64,000 nucleotides of DNA from Mycolicibacterium porcinum (lineage in GTDB: Bacteria; Actinomycetota; Actinomycetes; Mycobacteriales; Mycobacteriaceae). This document shows, piece by piece, positions 40,284-50,583 of the stretch. The position numbers and the translations under genes were made by a program. The stretch lies in NCBI GenBank assembly GCA_002086835.1, contig MVIG01000012.1:1-64000 (forward strand). The letters are read 5' to 3'. The notes beneath the pieces were generated by a model. It had not been told where the DNA came from, ran no database searches, and saw only the letters and a list, made by a program, of their open reading frames with translations. Each line of letters opens with the position of its first letter. Position 1 is the stretch's first letter.

Positions 40284-41150
40284 ATGCGCGGAATTATTCT
40301 TGCCGGCGGTTCCGGCACACGCCTGCATCCGATCACAATGGGTGTCAGCAAGCAGTTGCTCCCGGTGTACGACAAACCACTCGTCTACTACCCGCTGTCC
40401 ACGCTGATCATGGCCGGCATCCGCGACATCCTGGTGATCACCACACCAGCTGACGCCTCGGCGTTCGAGCGGCTGTTGGGCGATGGCTCGGCGTTCGGGG
40501 TGAGCATCAGCTATGCCGTCCAGCCACAACCCGAGGGACTCGCGCAAGCGTTCATGATCGGAGCCGACCACATCGGCACCGACACGGTGGCCCTGGCCCT
40601 CGGCGACAACGTGTTCTACGGACCGGGCCTTGGTACCAGCCTGCAGCGGTTCCAGAACGTCAGCGGTGGAGCGATTTTCGCGTACTGGGTGGCCAATCCA
40701 TCTGCCTACGGCGTGGTCGAGTTCGGCGCGGACGGCACCGCGCTGTCGCTGGAGGAGAAGCCCGCCACACCCAAATCTCACTATGCGGTTCCCGGTCTGT
40801 ACTTCTACGACAACAACGTCATCGACATCGCCCGGTCCCTGGGCAAGTCGGCTCGCGGTGAGTACGAGATCACGGAGATCAACCAGATCTACCTGAACCA
40901 GGGGAAGCTCTCGGTGGAGGTGCTGGCTCGCGGTACCGCCTGGCTGGACACCGGAACCTTCGACTCGCTGCTGGACGCCAGCGATTTCGTCCGCACCATC
41001 GAACGCCGCCAGGGGCTGAAAATCGGTGTGCCCGAGGAGATCGCGTGGCGGGCCGGATTCATCGACGACGATCAACTGGCCGCCCGCGCCAAGGAGCTCC
41101 CGAAGTCCGGGTACGGCGATTACCTGATGGAGCTCCTCCAGCGTAAGTAG
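40284..41150 (+). CDS. rmlA: RmlA, glucose-1-phosphate thymidylyltransferase
   Basis: A 288-residue nucleotidyltransferase. It has the G-x-G-x-R-L signature ([20 protein letters not shown]) at the N-terminus, [24 protein letters not shown], and EEKPATPKS in the sugar-binding part. It makes dTDP-glucose from dTTP and glucose-1-phosphate, the first step to dTDP-rhamnose and dTDP-6-deoxytalose, the donors of the neighbouring glycosyltransferases. Start ATG 40284 has AGGGG just upstream. A locus copy of rmlA in addition to the housekeeping one is also found in the M. smegmatis GPL cluster. No epimerase or reductase partners are in this window. Confidence 0.95.
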   Translation: MRGIILAGGSGTRLHPITMGVSKQLLPVYDKPLVYYPLSTLIMAGIRDILVITTPADASAFERLLGDGSAFGVSISYAVQPQPEGLAQAFMIGADHIGTDTVALALGDNVFYGPGLGTSLQRFQNVSGGAIFAYWVANPSAYGVVEFGADGTALSLEEKPATPKSHYAVPGLYFYDNNVIDIARSLGKSARGEYEITEINQIYLNQGKLSVEVLARGTAWLDTGTFDSLLDASDFVRTIERRQGLKIGVPEEIAWRAGFIDDDQLAARAKELPKSGYGDYLMELLQRK

Positions 41151-41157
41151 GCGCGGT

Positions 41158-42129
41158 TCAGGCCCAGGTCCCCCGCCGTCCGTGGACGAGCGCGACACCC
41201 TCGAACAGCGGCTTGATGAAGGCCCTGGAGAATCGGTACCGGCGGTTGAACTGGCCCTGGAAATCCTCTATGGCCGTGCGGAACCCGTGCTCACTGGCCC
41301 GGTATTCCTCGAAGACACCGTCCAAGGCGGACTGCTCCCACGGCTCGTCCCGCGCCGCGGCGCTCAGGCCCCGGTAGGCCACGGACAGCCAGTTCGTCCC
41401 GAACGGTTCGACGAGCGGGCCGCGTTGACGTTGATGCCGCATATCCCTCGCCAGGAACTTCTCCACCGCGGCTTCGTCGCCAGTGTCCAGATCCAGTGCG
41501 AGGGTGTGGGATATGCGCTTGATCTCTCGGCGCCAGTCATCGAGAAAGTTCGAATAGTCCACGAAGACCCGGGGCAGTCCTCGCGTCTCACGCTCGGCCA
41601 GCAGGTTGTACTTCAGCCACAGGGCACTCGTCAGCTGCGGTGAGGCCTTCATGAGTTTGGCGAGCGATCCGATGACCTCCTGCGGGTCGCGCACTGCCAG
41701 CACCGCCGCGATGTCGTATCCGGCTTGGTGCGCGGCGTCGAACCACATTCGCGCCAGAACCGAGATGTGCAGCACCTTCACCACCACCACCGGTGCGGCA
41801 GGCAGCGTCAGCAGGTAGTCCCGGATCTTCGCGGTGAAGGCCGCGGTCTCCTCGGCGCTCAGCCCGCCTTCCTCCTGGAGGCGCAGCGTCGGGTCGAAGT
41901 AGCTGCTGCCATGGCGGTACAGGAATTTCTCGTTGAGATAGAGCCCGGCCCGAGGCTCCCAGTACCCGCGCTCGTTTCCGCTGTCAGCGCCCATCATCCC
42001 GCCCGGCAGGGTCGCCCCGCACAGCGAGAGCACGCGGGTCAGCGCCGAGGTCCCCGACCGGCCCATCCCCAGGACGAACAACACCACCGGCCGGGCCGGT
42101 TTCTCCATGGGCTCGTCCGGCGCGGTCAC
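41158..42129 (-). CDS. Sulfotransferase family protein in the GPL locus
   Basis: A 323-residue protein with the PAPS 5'-phosphosulfate-binding loop near the N-terminus (VLGMGRSGTSALTRVL, residues ~17-32) and a 3'-phosphate-binding segment (VLAVRDPQEVIGSLAKLM, residues ~142-159). Starts at GTG 42129 with AGGCGG 7 bp upstream. Carbohydrate-type sulfotransferases of this fold transfer sulfate from PAPS to a hydroxyl. Its position between rmlA and the exporter genes suggests sulfation of the GPL sugar or peptide; sulfated GPLs have been reported from rapid growers (from memory). The acceptor is inferred, not shown. Confidence 0.82.
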   Translation of the reverse strand: MTAPDEPMEKPARPVVLFVLGMGRSGTSALTRVLSLCGATLPGGMMGADSGNERGYWEPRAGLYLNEKFLYRHGSSYFDPTLRLQEEGGLSAEETAAFTAKIRDYLLTLPAAPVVVVKVLHISVLARMWFDAAHQAGYDIAAVLAVRDPQEVIGSLAKLMKASPQLTSALWLKYNLLAERETRGLPRVFVDYSNFLDDWRREIKRISHTLALDLDTGDEAAVEKFLARDMRHQRQRGPLVEPFGTNWLSVAYRGLSAAARDEPWEQSALDGVFEEYRASEHGFRTAIEDFQGQFNRRYRFSRAFIKPLFEGVALVHGRRGTWA

Positions 42130-42986
42130 GAACAGTCCGCCTGGCTCGACACCCGGCCCGATACCGAGTTACTCAACTCGAGCAAGAGATTCGGCAATTT
42201 CAACGCAGCCCCGACCATCAGGTTCCCCCGTTCCCGTTCTCAAAATTGTTCCGACTGTTACGTATCCGACCAAACGTGAGAGCTACTGCGGCACAGACGT
42301 TATCCCGGCGTTGATGTTGAATACAAGCTTTCAAAATGAGAATGGCGTTATTTAACAGATCCGCAAAATGCGCGTGCAGTCGATGCTCGTCAGCAATGAT
42401 CCGATGCCGAAGAATTCAGCTTCTTGGCTGGCCCGGTACGCGATCAAGGTCGCAGGTGGTTACGGCCACAACCGATCCCTGAAGCCCTTTGCCATATCTT
42501 GGCTTCTGCCCGCCCGCCCGCGCTCCGGCGATCAGCGGTCGCATCCGTGAAGATGTCATCTTGCCTGGTTCTACCCGTCAGGTGTCTGACACCTGCACGA
42601 TCCTGGTGTGCCACTCGGCCCGAACCCCATGTTGCTCCCGGCTGCCCCGGACGCGGTCTGTCGGCACGATCGCCTGCCGAACCCGAGCTGCACCACGAGT
42701 CGGCCGGCACATCTTTTTCACACTGTCCCAGCAACTTTGCCGCACCCTCTTCGACAGAGGTTGCGCTGGGAAACACGCAATCCTTCGAGTTCTCGGGAAA
42801 TATTCCCGCAATACCGGTGCTGAATACGGCGTAACACCGCGGAATCAAAACCAGATATTCGAGGTGGGCGTCCGGCATAAAGTTTGATATTGATGGTTAA
42901 GTGGTAAATACCTCGACGCGGCTGTACCAGGCCCGAACGTCGCTGGACTACCAGAGTTTTGAGCCACAGTTACCAGGAGGGGAAAC
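42130..42986. other. AT-rich gene-free stretch between sulfotransferase and hemophore-like gene
   Basis: 857 bp with no credible gene. Several patches (42140-42440, 42760-42910) are well below the chromosomal GC. Short overlapping frames on both strands lack family signatures and reasonable codon use. It must contain the promoters of the two divergent flanking genes. It may be the remnant of a decayed gene, but no similarity was recognised. Confidence 0.45.
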
Positions 42987-43325
42987 ATGAACAAACTTCC
43001 ATTGACCAGGCTTGCGGCCGCCATCGGCGGAGCCGGCCTGCTGCTCGGCGCCGGGGCCGGTCTCGCGACGGCCGAGCCCGATCTCGGGCCGCTGGTCGAC
43101 TCGCCGTGCACCTACGATCAGGCGATTGCCGCTGTGCACGCCGAGAATCCGATGGCCGCGCAGTACCTCGACCAGTCGCCGCCCAACCTGCAGTTCTTGC
43201 GGGTGTTTCTGAGCTCCCCGAGGGATGAGCGGGTGAACCTGCTCAATCAGATCAAGAACAACCAGGGTGCGGATCAAGCCCTGCCCGTGTTCAAGCAGAT
43301 GCTGACCAGCTGCGTCAAGTACTGA
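42987..43325 (+). CDS. Secreted hemophore-like protein
   Basis: A 112-residue exported protein. The signal peptide is residues 1-29 (NKLPLTRLAAAIGGAGLLL... with ATA before the predicted cut). The mature part is helical with two cysteines, Cys41 and Cys109, placed to form one disulfide, and the pattern PCTYDQAIAAVHAENP-AAQYL typical of the mycobacterial hemophore (MHB, Rv0203-like) family. The start has a strong AGGAGG 6 bp upstream. Family members bind haem or are annotated so; binding was shown for Rv0203, not for most paralogues. It is separated from mmpL4b by a perfect hairpin. A link to GPL export is unproven. Confidence 0.85.
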   Translation: MNKLPLTRLAAAIGGAGLLLGAGAGLATAEPDLGPLVDSPCTYDQAIAAVHAENPMAAQYLDQSPPNLQFLRVFLSSPRDERVNLLNQIKNNQGADQALPVFKQMLTSCVKY

Positions 43326-43337
43326 CCCACACTGTCA

Positions 43338-43373
43338 AGATTGGGCGCCGGCCATCTGGCCGGCGCCCAATCT
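43338..43373. terminator. Bidirectional hairpin between convergent genes
   Basis: Perfect 16-bp stem with an ATCT loop: arm GATTGGGCGCCGGCC (43339-43353) pairs with 43358-43372, plus one A-T pair. It lies 13 bp after the hemophore-like stop and 28 bp before the mmpL4b stop. No U-tract, as is common for mycobacterial terminators. Confidence 0.8.
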
Positions 43374-43401
43374 CGTAGCTGCACAGTGTTTCCGGCGTCG
43401 C

Positions 43402-46326
43402 CTAGTCAGACGTCCTGATCGGCTGGGTGACCGGATCTGACCCGTCGCCCAGCAGCGAGCGCACCGCCGGACGTGGCCCGTGTGGGCGCAGCATGGTGCT
43501 GGCCGGACGCGGGCGCACCCGCTGAGGCCACCAGAACCAACGCCCCAGCAGGGCAGCGATCGACGGCGTCATGAACGACCGCACGATCATCGTGTCGAAC
43601 AACAGGCCGAGGCCGATGGTGGTACCTATCTGGCCGATGATCTGCAGGTCGCTGACGGCCATCGCGGCCATGGTGCAGGCGAATACGACGCCTGCGGTGG
43701 TGACGACCTTGCCGGTGCCGCCCATCGCCCGGATGATGCCGGTATTGATGCCGGCGCCGATCTCCTCTTTCATCCGCGACACCAGTAGCAGGTTGTAGTC
43801 CGAACCGACCGCCAACAGGATGATCACCGACATCGCCAGCACCATCCAGTGCAGATGGATTCCCAGGATGTACTGCCACAGCAGCACCGACAACCCGAAC
43901 GACGCGCCCAGGGACAGCACCACGGTCCCGACGATCACCAGGGCAGCGATGAAGCTTCGGGTGATGAACAGCATGATGAGGAACACCAGGCAGATCGCGG
44001 CGATCCCCGCGATCCACAGGTCGTACTTGGAGCCGTCCTGCCAGTCCTTCGCGGTCGCCGCGGCACCGGCGATGTAGATCTTGCCGCTTGCCAGCGGGGT
44101 GCCCTTGAGCGCCTCTTCTGCCGCCGTCCGGATTTGTTCGACGCGCTCGATGCCCTCCTGTGACTGCGGGTCCCCGTTGTGGGAAATGATGAACCGCACC
44201 GATCTCCCGTCGGGGGAGATGAACGATGTCATCGCCTTCTGAAAGTCCGGGTTCTGGAACACTTCTGGCGGAAGGAAGAACGAGTCGTCGTTTTTCGCGG
44301 CGTCGAACGTCTGCCCCATGACGGCGGCGTCCTTGCTCGTCTCGTCCATCTGATTCATCAGACCCGACATGGTGGTGTGCATCGTCAGGGTGCTCACCCG
44401 CATGGTCTTCATGATCGCGATCATCTGCGGGAACTGGACCAGCAGCTTCGGCATGATCGCGTCGAGCTCGTCCATGTTCGCGACCATGATCTGCAAATTA
44501 TCGTCGAGCTTGTCCACACCGTCCATGGCGTCGAAGATCGACCGCAGCGACCAGCAGATCGGGATGTCGAAACAGTGCGGCTCCCAATAGAAGTAATTGC
44601 GGATCGGCCGGAACATGTCGTCGAAGATCGCGATGCTGCCGCGGAGGTCTCGAGCCACTTCGTAGACCTCGTGGGTGCGCTCGACCATGTTGTGCGTGGT
44701 GGCGGCCATCTGTCGCATCACGTCGTACGTGCGCTGCATGGTGTCGATCATCACCTGCATGTCGGCGGCCTGCCGGACCATGTCGTCGATGCGCTTCTTC
44801 TGGAACTCCGTGGCCTGGACCTGGCCCGCGCTCTGCAGGCTGAGCATGAACGGAATGGAGGTGTGGTCGATGGGTGTGCCCTCGGGCCTGGTGATGCCCT
44901 GCACCCGAGAAATACCGCGCACCTTGAAGATTGCCTTTGCCAACCGGTTCAGCACGATGAAGTCGGCCGGGTTCCGAAGGTCACGGTCGGTCTCGACCAT
45001 GAGCACCTCCGGCGTCATCCGCGACTGGGAGAAGTGGCGTTCGGCGGCAGCGAATCCCATGTTGGCCGGAATGTCCCCGGGAATGTAGCGCCGGTCGTTG
45101 TAGCTCGTCTGGTATCCGGGCAGGGCGAGGAGGCCGACCAGCGCGGCCGCCAGGGACCCGACCAGGATCGGGACCGGCCACCGGACGACCGCGGTGCCGA
45201 TGCCACGCCAACGCCGAACCCGCAACGTGCGCCTCGGTTCCAGCAGGCCGAATCGGCTGCTGACCGCTATCCCCGCAGGCACCAACGTGATCGCCACCGC
45301 GACGGCCGCGGCCATACCGATCGCGCACGGGATGCCCATGGTTTCGAAGTAGGGCAGCCGGGTGAACGTCAGACACAGGATCGCCCCGGCGATCGTCAGA
45401 CCGGAGGCGAGGACCACCGGCGTGACCCCGCGGTACATGCTGTAGTACGCCTGCTCTCGGTCCTCGCCGGCCTGACGGGCCTCCTGATATCGGCCGAAAA
45501 AGAAGATGCCGTAATCGGTTCCGGCTGCGATGGCGAGGAACACGAGCATGTTCACGGCGAACGTGGAGAGCACGAAGACTTCGTTCGCGCCCAGAAACGC
45601 GACGATGGCCCGGGCTGCCGCCAGCTCGATACCCACCATGATGAGCAGCAGGATCACCGTGACGACCGAACGATAGACCAGGAAAAGCAGGATGAAGATG
45701 ATCACGACGGTGACCGCGGTGATCTTCAGGATCGACCGGTTTCCGCTGTGCTGCATATCGGAAGCCAGTGGCGCAGCACCGGTTACATAGACTTCCACGC
45801 CCGGCGGCGGCGACGAGCGGTCGACGATGCCGCGCACGGCGGCCACCGATTCGTCGCCCTGCGGGGTGCCCTGATCGCCCGCCAGGTTCAGCTGTACGTA
45901 GGTGGCCTTGCCGTCGGGGCTCGTCACGCTCGACGCGGTGAGCCGATCGCCCCACAGGTCCTGCACATGCTCGACATGCTCCGGATCGCTTCTCAGCGCG
46001 CCGATCAACTCGCCGTAGTACTCGTGTGCGTCACTGCCCAAGGGTTCTTGTCCCTCGAGAACGATCATGGCCGAGCTGTCCGAGTCTGATTCCCCGAAGT
46101 TGTGACCGACGCGCTTCATCGCCTGTGCCGACGGCGCGTCCTTCGGCATCAGCGACACGGCGTTCTTCTCCGCCACCCGCTCGAGTGAGGGGATGGCAGC
46201 CTTCCAGTCACCGCCGACCGATGCCAGCGTCAAGATCAATGTGACGGCCAGCCAGCCCACGATGATGAGCGGCGACAGCTTGCGTACGGTGCGCGCGACG
46301 AACGGCGGCCGAGAGTTCTCAGTCAT
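43402..46326 (-). CDS. mmpL4b: MmpL4b, RND-type lipid transporter for glycopeptidolipids
   Basis: A 974-residue MmpL protein with 12 predicted membrane helices: one at the N-terminus ([15 protein letters not shown]), two extracytoplasmic domains, and helices 2-6 and 8-12. The proton-relay Asp-Tyr pairs are in [16 protein letters not shown] (helix 4) and [16 protein letters not shown] (helix 10). MmpL4a and MmpL4b are both needed for GPL export in M. smegmatis and M. abscessus (established). It starts 10 bp after mmpL4a and is the last gene of mmpS4-mmpL4a-mmpL4b. Confidence 0.94.
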   Translation of the reverse strand: MTENSRPPFVARTVRKLSPLIIVGWLAVTLILTLASVGGDWKAAIPSLERVAEKNAVSLMPKDAPSAQAMKRVGHNFGESDSDSSAMIVLEGQEPLGSDAHEYYGELIGALRSDPEHVEHVQDLWGDRLTASSVTSPDGKATYVQLNLAGDQGTPQGDESVAAVRGIVDRSSPPPGVEVYVTGAAPLASDMQHSGNRSILKITAVTVVIIFILLFLVYRSVVTVILLLIMVGIELAAARAIVAFLGANEVFVLSTFAVNMLVFLAIAAGTDYGIFFFGRYQEARQAGEDREQAYYSMYRGVTPVVLASGLTIAGAILCLTFTRLPYFETMGIPCAIGMAAAVAVAITLVPAGIAVSSRFGLLEPRRTLRVRRWRGIGTAVVRWPVPILVGSLAAALVGLLALPGYQTSYNDRRYIPGDIPANMGFAAAERHFSQSRMTPEVLMVETDRDLRNPADFIVLNRLAKAIFKVRGISRVQGITRPEGTPIDHTSIPFMLSLQSAGQVQATEFQKKRIDDMVRQAADMQVMIDTMQRTYDVMRQMAATTHNMVERTHEVYEVARDLRGSIAIFDDMFRPIRNYFYWEPHCFDIPICWSLRSIFDAMDGVDKLDDNLQIMVANMDELDAIMPKLLVQFPQMIAIMKTMRVSTLTMHTTMSGLMNQMDETSKDAAVMGQTFDAAKNDDSFFLPPEVFQNPDFQKAMTSFISPDGRSVRFIISHNGDPQSQEGIERVEQIRTAAEEALKGTPLASGKIYIAGAAATAKDWQDGSKYDLWIAGIAAICLVFLIMLFITRSFIAALVIVGTVVLSLGASFGLSVLLWQYILGIHLHWMVLAMSVIILLAVGSDYNLLLVSRMKEEIGAGINTGIIRAMGGTGKVVTTAGVVFACTMAAMAVSDLQIIGQIGTTIGLGLLFDTMIVRSFMTPSIAALLGRWFWWPQRVRPRPASTMLRPHGPRPAVRSLLGDGSDPVTQPIRTSD

Positions 46327-46336
46327 GCAGCCGCCG

Positions 46337-49219
46337 CTAATCTCTCAACAACAAGTTGCGCACCAGCGGACGCGGGCCGCTCGGCCGCAGCATGGTGCTG
46401 GCCGGTCGCGGGCGTACCTGTTGAGGCCACCAGAACCAGCGGCCGAGCAGCGCAGCGATCGACGGGGTCATGAACGCTCGGACGACCAGGGTGTCGAACA
46501 GCAACCCGAGGCCGATCGTGGTGCCCACCTGGCCGATGGTCAGCAGGTCACTGACGATCATCGACGCCATGGTCGCGGCGAAGACCAGGCCCGCGGCCGT
46601 CACCACCTTGCCGGTGCCCGCCATCGCCCGGACGATTCCGGTGTTGATACCCGCGTGGATCTCCTCTTTCATCCGCGAGACCAGCAACAGGTTGTAGTCC
46701 GAACCCACTGCCAGCAGGACGATCACGGACATCGCCAGCACCACCCAGTTGATCTGGATACCGAGGATGTACTGCCACACCAGCACCGACAGGCCGAACG
46801 ACGCACCCAGCGACAGGGCCACCGTGCCCACGATGACCAGTGCCGCGATGAAACTGCGCGTCATCAGCACCATGATCAGGAAGATGAGCGCCAGGGCCGT
46901 GACGCCCGCGATCAAGAGGTCAATCTTCGATCCGTCCACCAGATCCTTCACGCCCGCCGCGGTACCGGCCAGGTACAGCTTGGAGCTCTCCAGCGGGGTT
47001 CCCTTCAGGGCCTCCTCGGCTGCGATCCGCAGCGGCTCGACCCGGGAAATACCCTCTGGCGTAGCGGGATCGCTGCGCTGGGTGATCAGCATGCGCGCGG
47101 CCTTCCCGTCCGGGGACAGGAAGATCTTCATGATGCGCTGGAAGTCCTTGTTCTCCAGGACATCCGGCGGCAGATAGAACGAGTCGTCGTTGTTCGACGC
47201 GTCGAACGCCTTCCCCATGGCGGTCGCGTTGTCGCTGGACTCGTCCATCTGGGTGAACAGCCCCGACATCGTGCTGTGCATCGTCAGCATCATCGTGCGC
47301 GTGCTCTGCATGGTGGCGATCATCTGCGGGAACTGCAGCAGCATCTGCGGCATGAGCAGGTCCAATTGGTCGAGTTCCTTGACCAATCCCTGCATTTTGT
47401 CGGTCACCTCGTCGATACCGTCGAGCCCGTCGAATATCGATCTGATGGACCAGCACATCGGAATGTCAAAGCAATGCGGTTCCCAATAGAGGTAATTGCG
47501 CAGCGGGCGCCAGAAGTCGTCGAAATCCGCCATGTGGTCCCGTAATTCCCTCATGTCGGACTGAAGTTCATGGGTGGTACCGACCATGCGGTGAGTGGTG
47601 CCGACCATCTGCTGCATCAGTTCGTACATGCGCTGCATGAGGCTGATCGTCTTCGACATGTCGTCGGCCTGTTTGACCAGATCCTCCATCCGCTCCTTCT
47701 GGAACGGCAGCGAGAGGCGCTGGCTGGCGTTGGACATGCTCAGCATGAACGGAATCGAGGAGTGTTCGATCTGGGTACCCTCCGGCCGGGTTATGGATTG
47801 CACATTGGCAATCCCCGGGACGGCGAACACCGCCTTGGCCAGCTTGTTCAAGATCAGTAGATCGGTTGGGTTGCGCATGTCGTGATCGGCCTCGACCAAC
47901 AGGAGGTCTGGCGTCGTCATCTTCGATTCCGGGAAATGCCGAGAAGCCGCCGCGAAGCCCTGGTTGGCCGGAATGTCCTGCGGGATGTACTTCTGGTCGC
48001 TGTAGCTCGGGTTGTACCCAGGCAGCGTCAACAGCCCGATGAGCGCCACCGCGAGCGTGGCGAGCAGGATCGGGGCCGGCCACCGGACGACCGCGGTGCC
48101 GATGCGCCGCCACCGGCGGGTCACGACCGGGCGCTTGGGGTCGAAGATGCCGAACCGGCTGCCCGCGGCGATGCACGCCGGCACCAGCGTGAGCGCGACC
48201 GCCACCGCCACCAGAATGCCCACCGCGCCGGGGACCCCCAGCGGCTGGAAGTAGGGCAACCGGGTGAAACTCAGGCAGGCGATCGCTCCGGCGATGGTCA
48301 GGCCGGAGGCCAGCACCACCTTGGCGACACTTCGGTAGGTGGTGTAATACGCCGATTCCCGATCCTCGCCGGACTGTCTGGCCTCCTGATATCGGCCGGT
48401 GAAGAAGATCGCGTAGTCGGTTCCGGCCGCGATACCCACGGAGACAAGCAGATTGACCACATACGTGGTGAGGCCGACGAGTCCGTGTAGCCCGAGGAAG
48501 GCGACGAACCCGCGGGCCACCTGCAGTTCGATCCCGACGGTGAACAACAGGATGACGACGGTGATGAGCGATCGGTAGAGCAAGAGCAGCATCAGGAAGA
48601 TCACCCCGACGCTCACCAGGGTGATGAGGATGACCGTGCGGTTTCCGCTCTGGCCCATGTCGGCGACGATCGCCGCCGGGCCCGTGACATACGTCGTGAT
48701 GCCGGGCGGTGCCTGGGTGTTCTTGACGACGTCCTGGACCGCCTGGACCGATTCGTTCGCCGCGGCCTGCCCGAAGCGCCCGTGCAGGTTCAGCTGCACA
48801 TACGCTGCCTTCCCGTCTGCGCTCTGCGCGGCACCGGCGGTGAGCGGGTCGCCCCAGAAGTCCTGGACATGCTGGATGTGGTCGGGGTCCTGCTTCAGCT
48901 GGCTGACGAGGCTGTCGTAGTACTTGTGGGCATCGTCGCCGAGGGGCTCCTCGCCCTCCAGGACGATGACGGCCACGCTCTCTGAATTGGATTCCTGGAA
49001 CAGCTGGCCCATGCGGGTCATGGCCTTGACCGACGGCGCATCCGGAGGGCTCAGCGACACCGAATGGTCGCGTTCGACAACCTCGAGTGGGGGAACCGCT
49101 ACCGTCACCAACACAGTGATCGCAATCCACCCCAAGATGATCAGGGGTGAGAACCGGCGAATGGCGGAAGCCAATCGCGGCCTCGACGCTTGGTCTTTAT
49201 CCATATTGTTTTCGCTCAT
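46337..49219 (-). CDS. mmpL4a: MmpL4a, RND-type lipid transporter for glycopeptidolipids
   Basis: A 960-residue paralogue of MmpL4b. It shares [16 protein letters not shown] and [16 protein letters not shown] with the proton-relay Asp-Tyr pairs, and the long helical second extracytoplasmic region ([13 protein letters not shown]). ATG 49219 ([10 protein letters not shown]) overlaps the mmpS4 stop by 4 bp (ATGA), so it is used instead of the frame-extending codon at 49237. The two MmpL genes are about as long as each other and probably arose by tandem duplication. Confidence 0.94.
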   Translation of the reverse strand: MSENNMDKDQASRPRLASAIRRFSPLIILGWIAITVLVTVAVPPLEVVERDHSVSLSPPDAPSVKAMTRMGQLFQESNSESVAVIVLEGEEPLGDDAHKYYDSLVSQLKQDPDHIQHVQDFWGDPLTAGAAQSADGKAAYVQLNLHGRFGQAAANESVQAVQDVVKNTQAPPGITTYVTGPAAIVADMGQSGNRTVILITLVSVGVIFLMLLLLYRSLITVVILLFTVGIELQVARGFVAFLGLHGLVGLTTYVVNLLVSVGIAAGTDYAIFFTGRYQEARQSGEDRESAYYTTYRSVAKVVLASGLTIAGAIACLSFTRLPYFQPLGVPGAVGILVAVAVALTLVPACIAAGSRFGIFDPKRPVVTRRWRRIGTAVVRWPAPILLATLAVALIGLLTLPGYNPSYSDQKYIPQDIPANQGFAAASRHFPESKMTTPDLLLVEADHDMRNPTDLLILNKLAKAVFAVPGIANVQSITRPEGTQIEHSSIPFMLSMSNASQRLSLPFQKERMEDLVKQADDMSKTISLMQRMYELMQQMVGTTHRMVGTTHELQSDMRELRDHMADFDDFWRPLRNYLYWEPHCFDIPMCWSIRSIFDGLDGIDEVTDKMQGLVKELDQLDLLMPQMLLQFPQMIATMQSTRTMMLTMHSTMSGLFTQMDESSDNATAMGKAFDASNNDDSFYLPPDVLENKDFQRIMKIFLSPDGKAARMLITQRSDPATPEGISRVEPLRIAAEEALKGTPLESSKLYLAGTAAGVKDLVDGSKIDLLIAGVTALALIFLIMVLMTRSFIAALVIVGTVALSLGASFGLSVLVWQYILGIQINWVVLAMSVIVLLAVGSDYNLLLVSRMKEEIHAGINTGIVRAMAGTGKVVTAAGLVFAATMASMIVSDLLTIGQVGTTIGLGLLFDTLVVRAFMTPSIAALLGRWFWWPQQVRPRPASTMLRPSGPRPLVRNLLLRD

Positions 49220-49647
49220 GCGGCCTTCAGTAGGCATGAGGTGAAGGCATTTATCTGATTCGATGACTTTTCAGCCTTGACCTCATTGTCGACGGTAATG
49301 CGGCAGCCGATATTGCTGCTGTCGCCTTGCGCCATGATGCTTCCGACAGCGGTGGTCTTGGTGATATCGAATTGCAAAGTCCAGGGCAAGCTGACTTTCT
49401 TTACGAATTGCGGGTCTGCATTCATATCGAAATAGCTGATATCCGCCACCGTCCCGGGCGGACCGAATACTTCGTAGGTGAGTTTCTTGGGATCGAATGG
49501 CTTCGTGTCGTTGACCTGCGTATCAGCGTACGTGGCACGCTTGTCGCTGCCGAAGATGGTATGCAGGCGCGACACGGTGAATGCCGCAGCGGAGATCACC
49601 ACAATGGCAAGTAACGGAATCCACAAGCGCTTCAAGAGCTTGAAAAT
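49216..49647 (-). CDS. mmpS4: MmpS4, accessory membrane protein of MmpL4a/b
   Basis: About 139-143 residues: one N-terminal membrane helix ([19 protein letters not shown]) followed by an extracytoplasmic beta-rich domain ([35 protein letters not shown]), closely matching M. tuberculosis MmpS4. There is no ATG near the right place. The candidates are TTG 49635, with no well-placed ribosome site, and ATT 49647, whose GGAGGAG (49655-49661) is ideally 7 bp upstream; the coordinates here use ATT. MmpS4 is needed for GPL synthesis and export at the cell pole in M. smegmatis. First gene of the exporter operon. Confidence 0.9.
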   Translation of the reverse strand: MFKLLKRLWIPLLAIVVISAAAFTVSRLHTIFGSDKRATYADTQVNDTKPFDPKKLTYEVFGPPGTVADISYFDMNADPQFVKKVSLPWTLQFDITKTTAVGSIMAQGDSSNIGCRITVDNEVKAEKSSNQINAFTSCLLKAA

Positions 49648-49661
49648 CGTAGATCTCCTCC

Positions 49662-50164
49662 ACTTATCGCTCCACCCGGTGCTGGTGCAGCGAAATTCCT
49701 ACGACGCCTCACGGAGCCAGCTTGGTCGTGAAGAGTAAACCATGTCGTGCACTGCCTCATCAGCCCGTTGCCTGCAGCTTCGTACCGAACTCTATAGACG
49801 TACGCGGGCGTAAATAACGACCGAAATTCAATTCATAATGGGCCGCTTGTTTCCTATTCTGGCGCGCCGCAGATTGGGCAAATTCGTTATTTCCGCACTC
49901 CGTGGGCGCCTACCGCTGAATAGTCCCGTGGCGCCCGATTCTGGCGAACATGTGGGCGACGACTCGATAGTTGCTGCGACTGCACGCATGCGGTGGTCGG
50001 TATCCGGTGGCCGGTGCCGCGCGGGGGCCAGAACGCGCCCCGGTGCACCGTCGGCAGCGCCGCGAAGGACCGGCCGCCCGGCGTAGCGGGCGGCGGCGGC
50101 ATCGTCGGTGACCGCTCGGTCAGCAATGCTTGGTGATCATGGTGATCGATGGGGCCCGCCAAGC
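49662..50164. promoter_or_regulatory. Region between mmpS4 and tRNA-Leu (mmpS4 operon promoter)
   Basis: 503 bp. The part next to mmpS4 (49680-49920) is AT-richer and should contain the mmpS4-mmpL4a-mmpL4b promoter; the part next to the tRNA is GC-rich. No integrase remnant or tRNA fragment was recognised. Frames of ~80-90 residues on either strand have no support. Confidence 0.4.
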
Positions 50165-50202
50165 ACGAAGGCCGTGAACTCGACTGAGTTCACGGCCTTC
50201 GT
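50165..50202 (-). terminator. Terminator hairpin of tRNA-Leu
   Basis: Perfect 17-bp stem with a GACT loop: arm ACGAAGGCCGTGAACTC (50165-50181) pairs with 50186-50202. It is 24 bp past the 3' end of the tRNA gene on the minus strand. No U-tract. Confidence 0.8.
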
Positions 50203-50225
50203 CGCAGTTCGTAGAACCGCTTCTG

Positions 50226-50308
50226 TGGGCGAAGGGGGACTTGAACCCCCACGTCCCGAAGGACACTGGCACCTGAAGCCAGCGCGTCTGCCATTCCGCC
50301 ACTCGCCC
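50226..50308 (-). tRNA. leuT: tRNA-Leu (anticodon CAG)
   Basis: 83-base type II tRNA. The acceptor arm GGGCGAG pairs with TTCGCCC; anticodon stem CTGGC/GCCAG encloses loop TTCAGGT with anticodon CAG; the variable arm contains TGTCCTTCGGGACG; the T-arm loop reads GTTCAAG between GGGGG and CCCCC. CCA is not encoded (ACA follows). It lies next to fhaA, exactly where leuT lies in M. tuberculosis. Its 3' end faces the GPL block. Confidence 0.96.
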
Positions 50309-50583
50309 GAATGACCGAGGCAGCGTAACACTGCGAGCGCGCCGTTCCCAAACCGGCCGATCAGGGGCCCACCGGAGCGGCCGGGAAGTTGTCAGAAACT
50401 CCTTAAGCTCATCTAGATCAGGTCACTGACCTGCATCGATCGGATTCTCAGAGTTCTGTTGGTCCCGCATAACGGCACCAGGCCGATACCATGCTTGTGA
50501 GCAGTGTGGCCAGAGCGACACGCGGGAGCACGGGTGGCCCGTGCCGAGGCGACGAACGACAACGAGAAAAGGCGGGCGGTGAC
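50309..50583 (+). promoter_or_regulatory. Upstream region of the fhaA-pknB operon
   Basis: 275 bp between the divergent tRNA gene and fhaA; it must hold the operon promoter. A 7-bp inverted repeat CAGGTCA-c-TGACCTG is centred at 50426 (50419-50433), a possible regulator site. In-frame sequence upstream of the fhaA ATG is open to 50491 but lacks FhaA-like sequence. Confidence 0.45.

Noticed and set aside
49887..50162. Minus-strand 91-residue ORF between mmpS4 and tRNA-Leu
   Set aside because: Pro/Arg/His-rich composition of a chance frame, no recognisable domain, and it ends in the likely mmpS4 promoter region.
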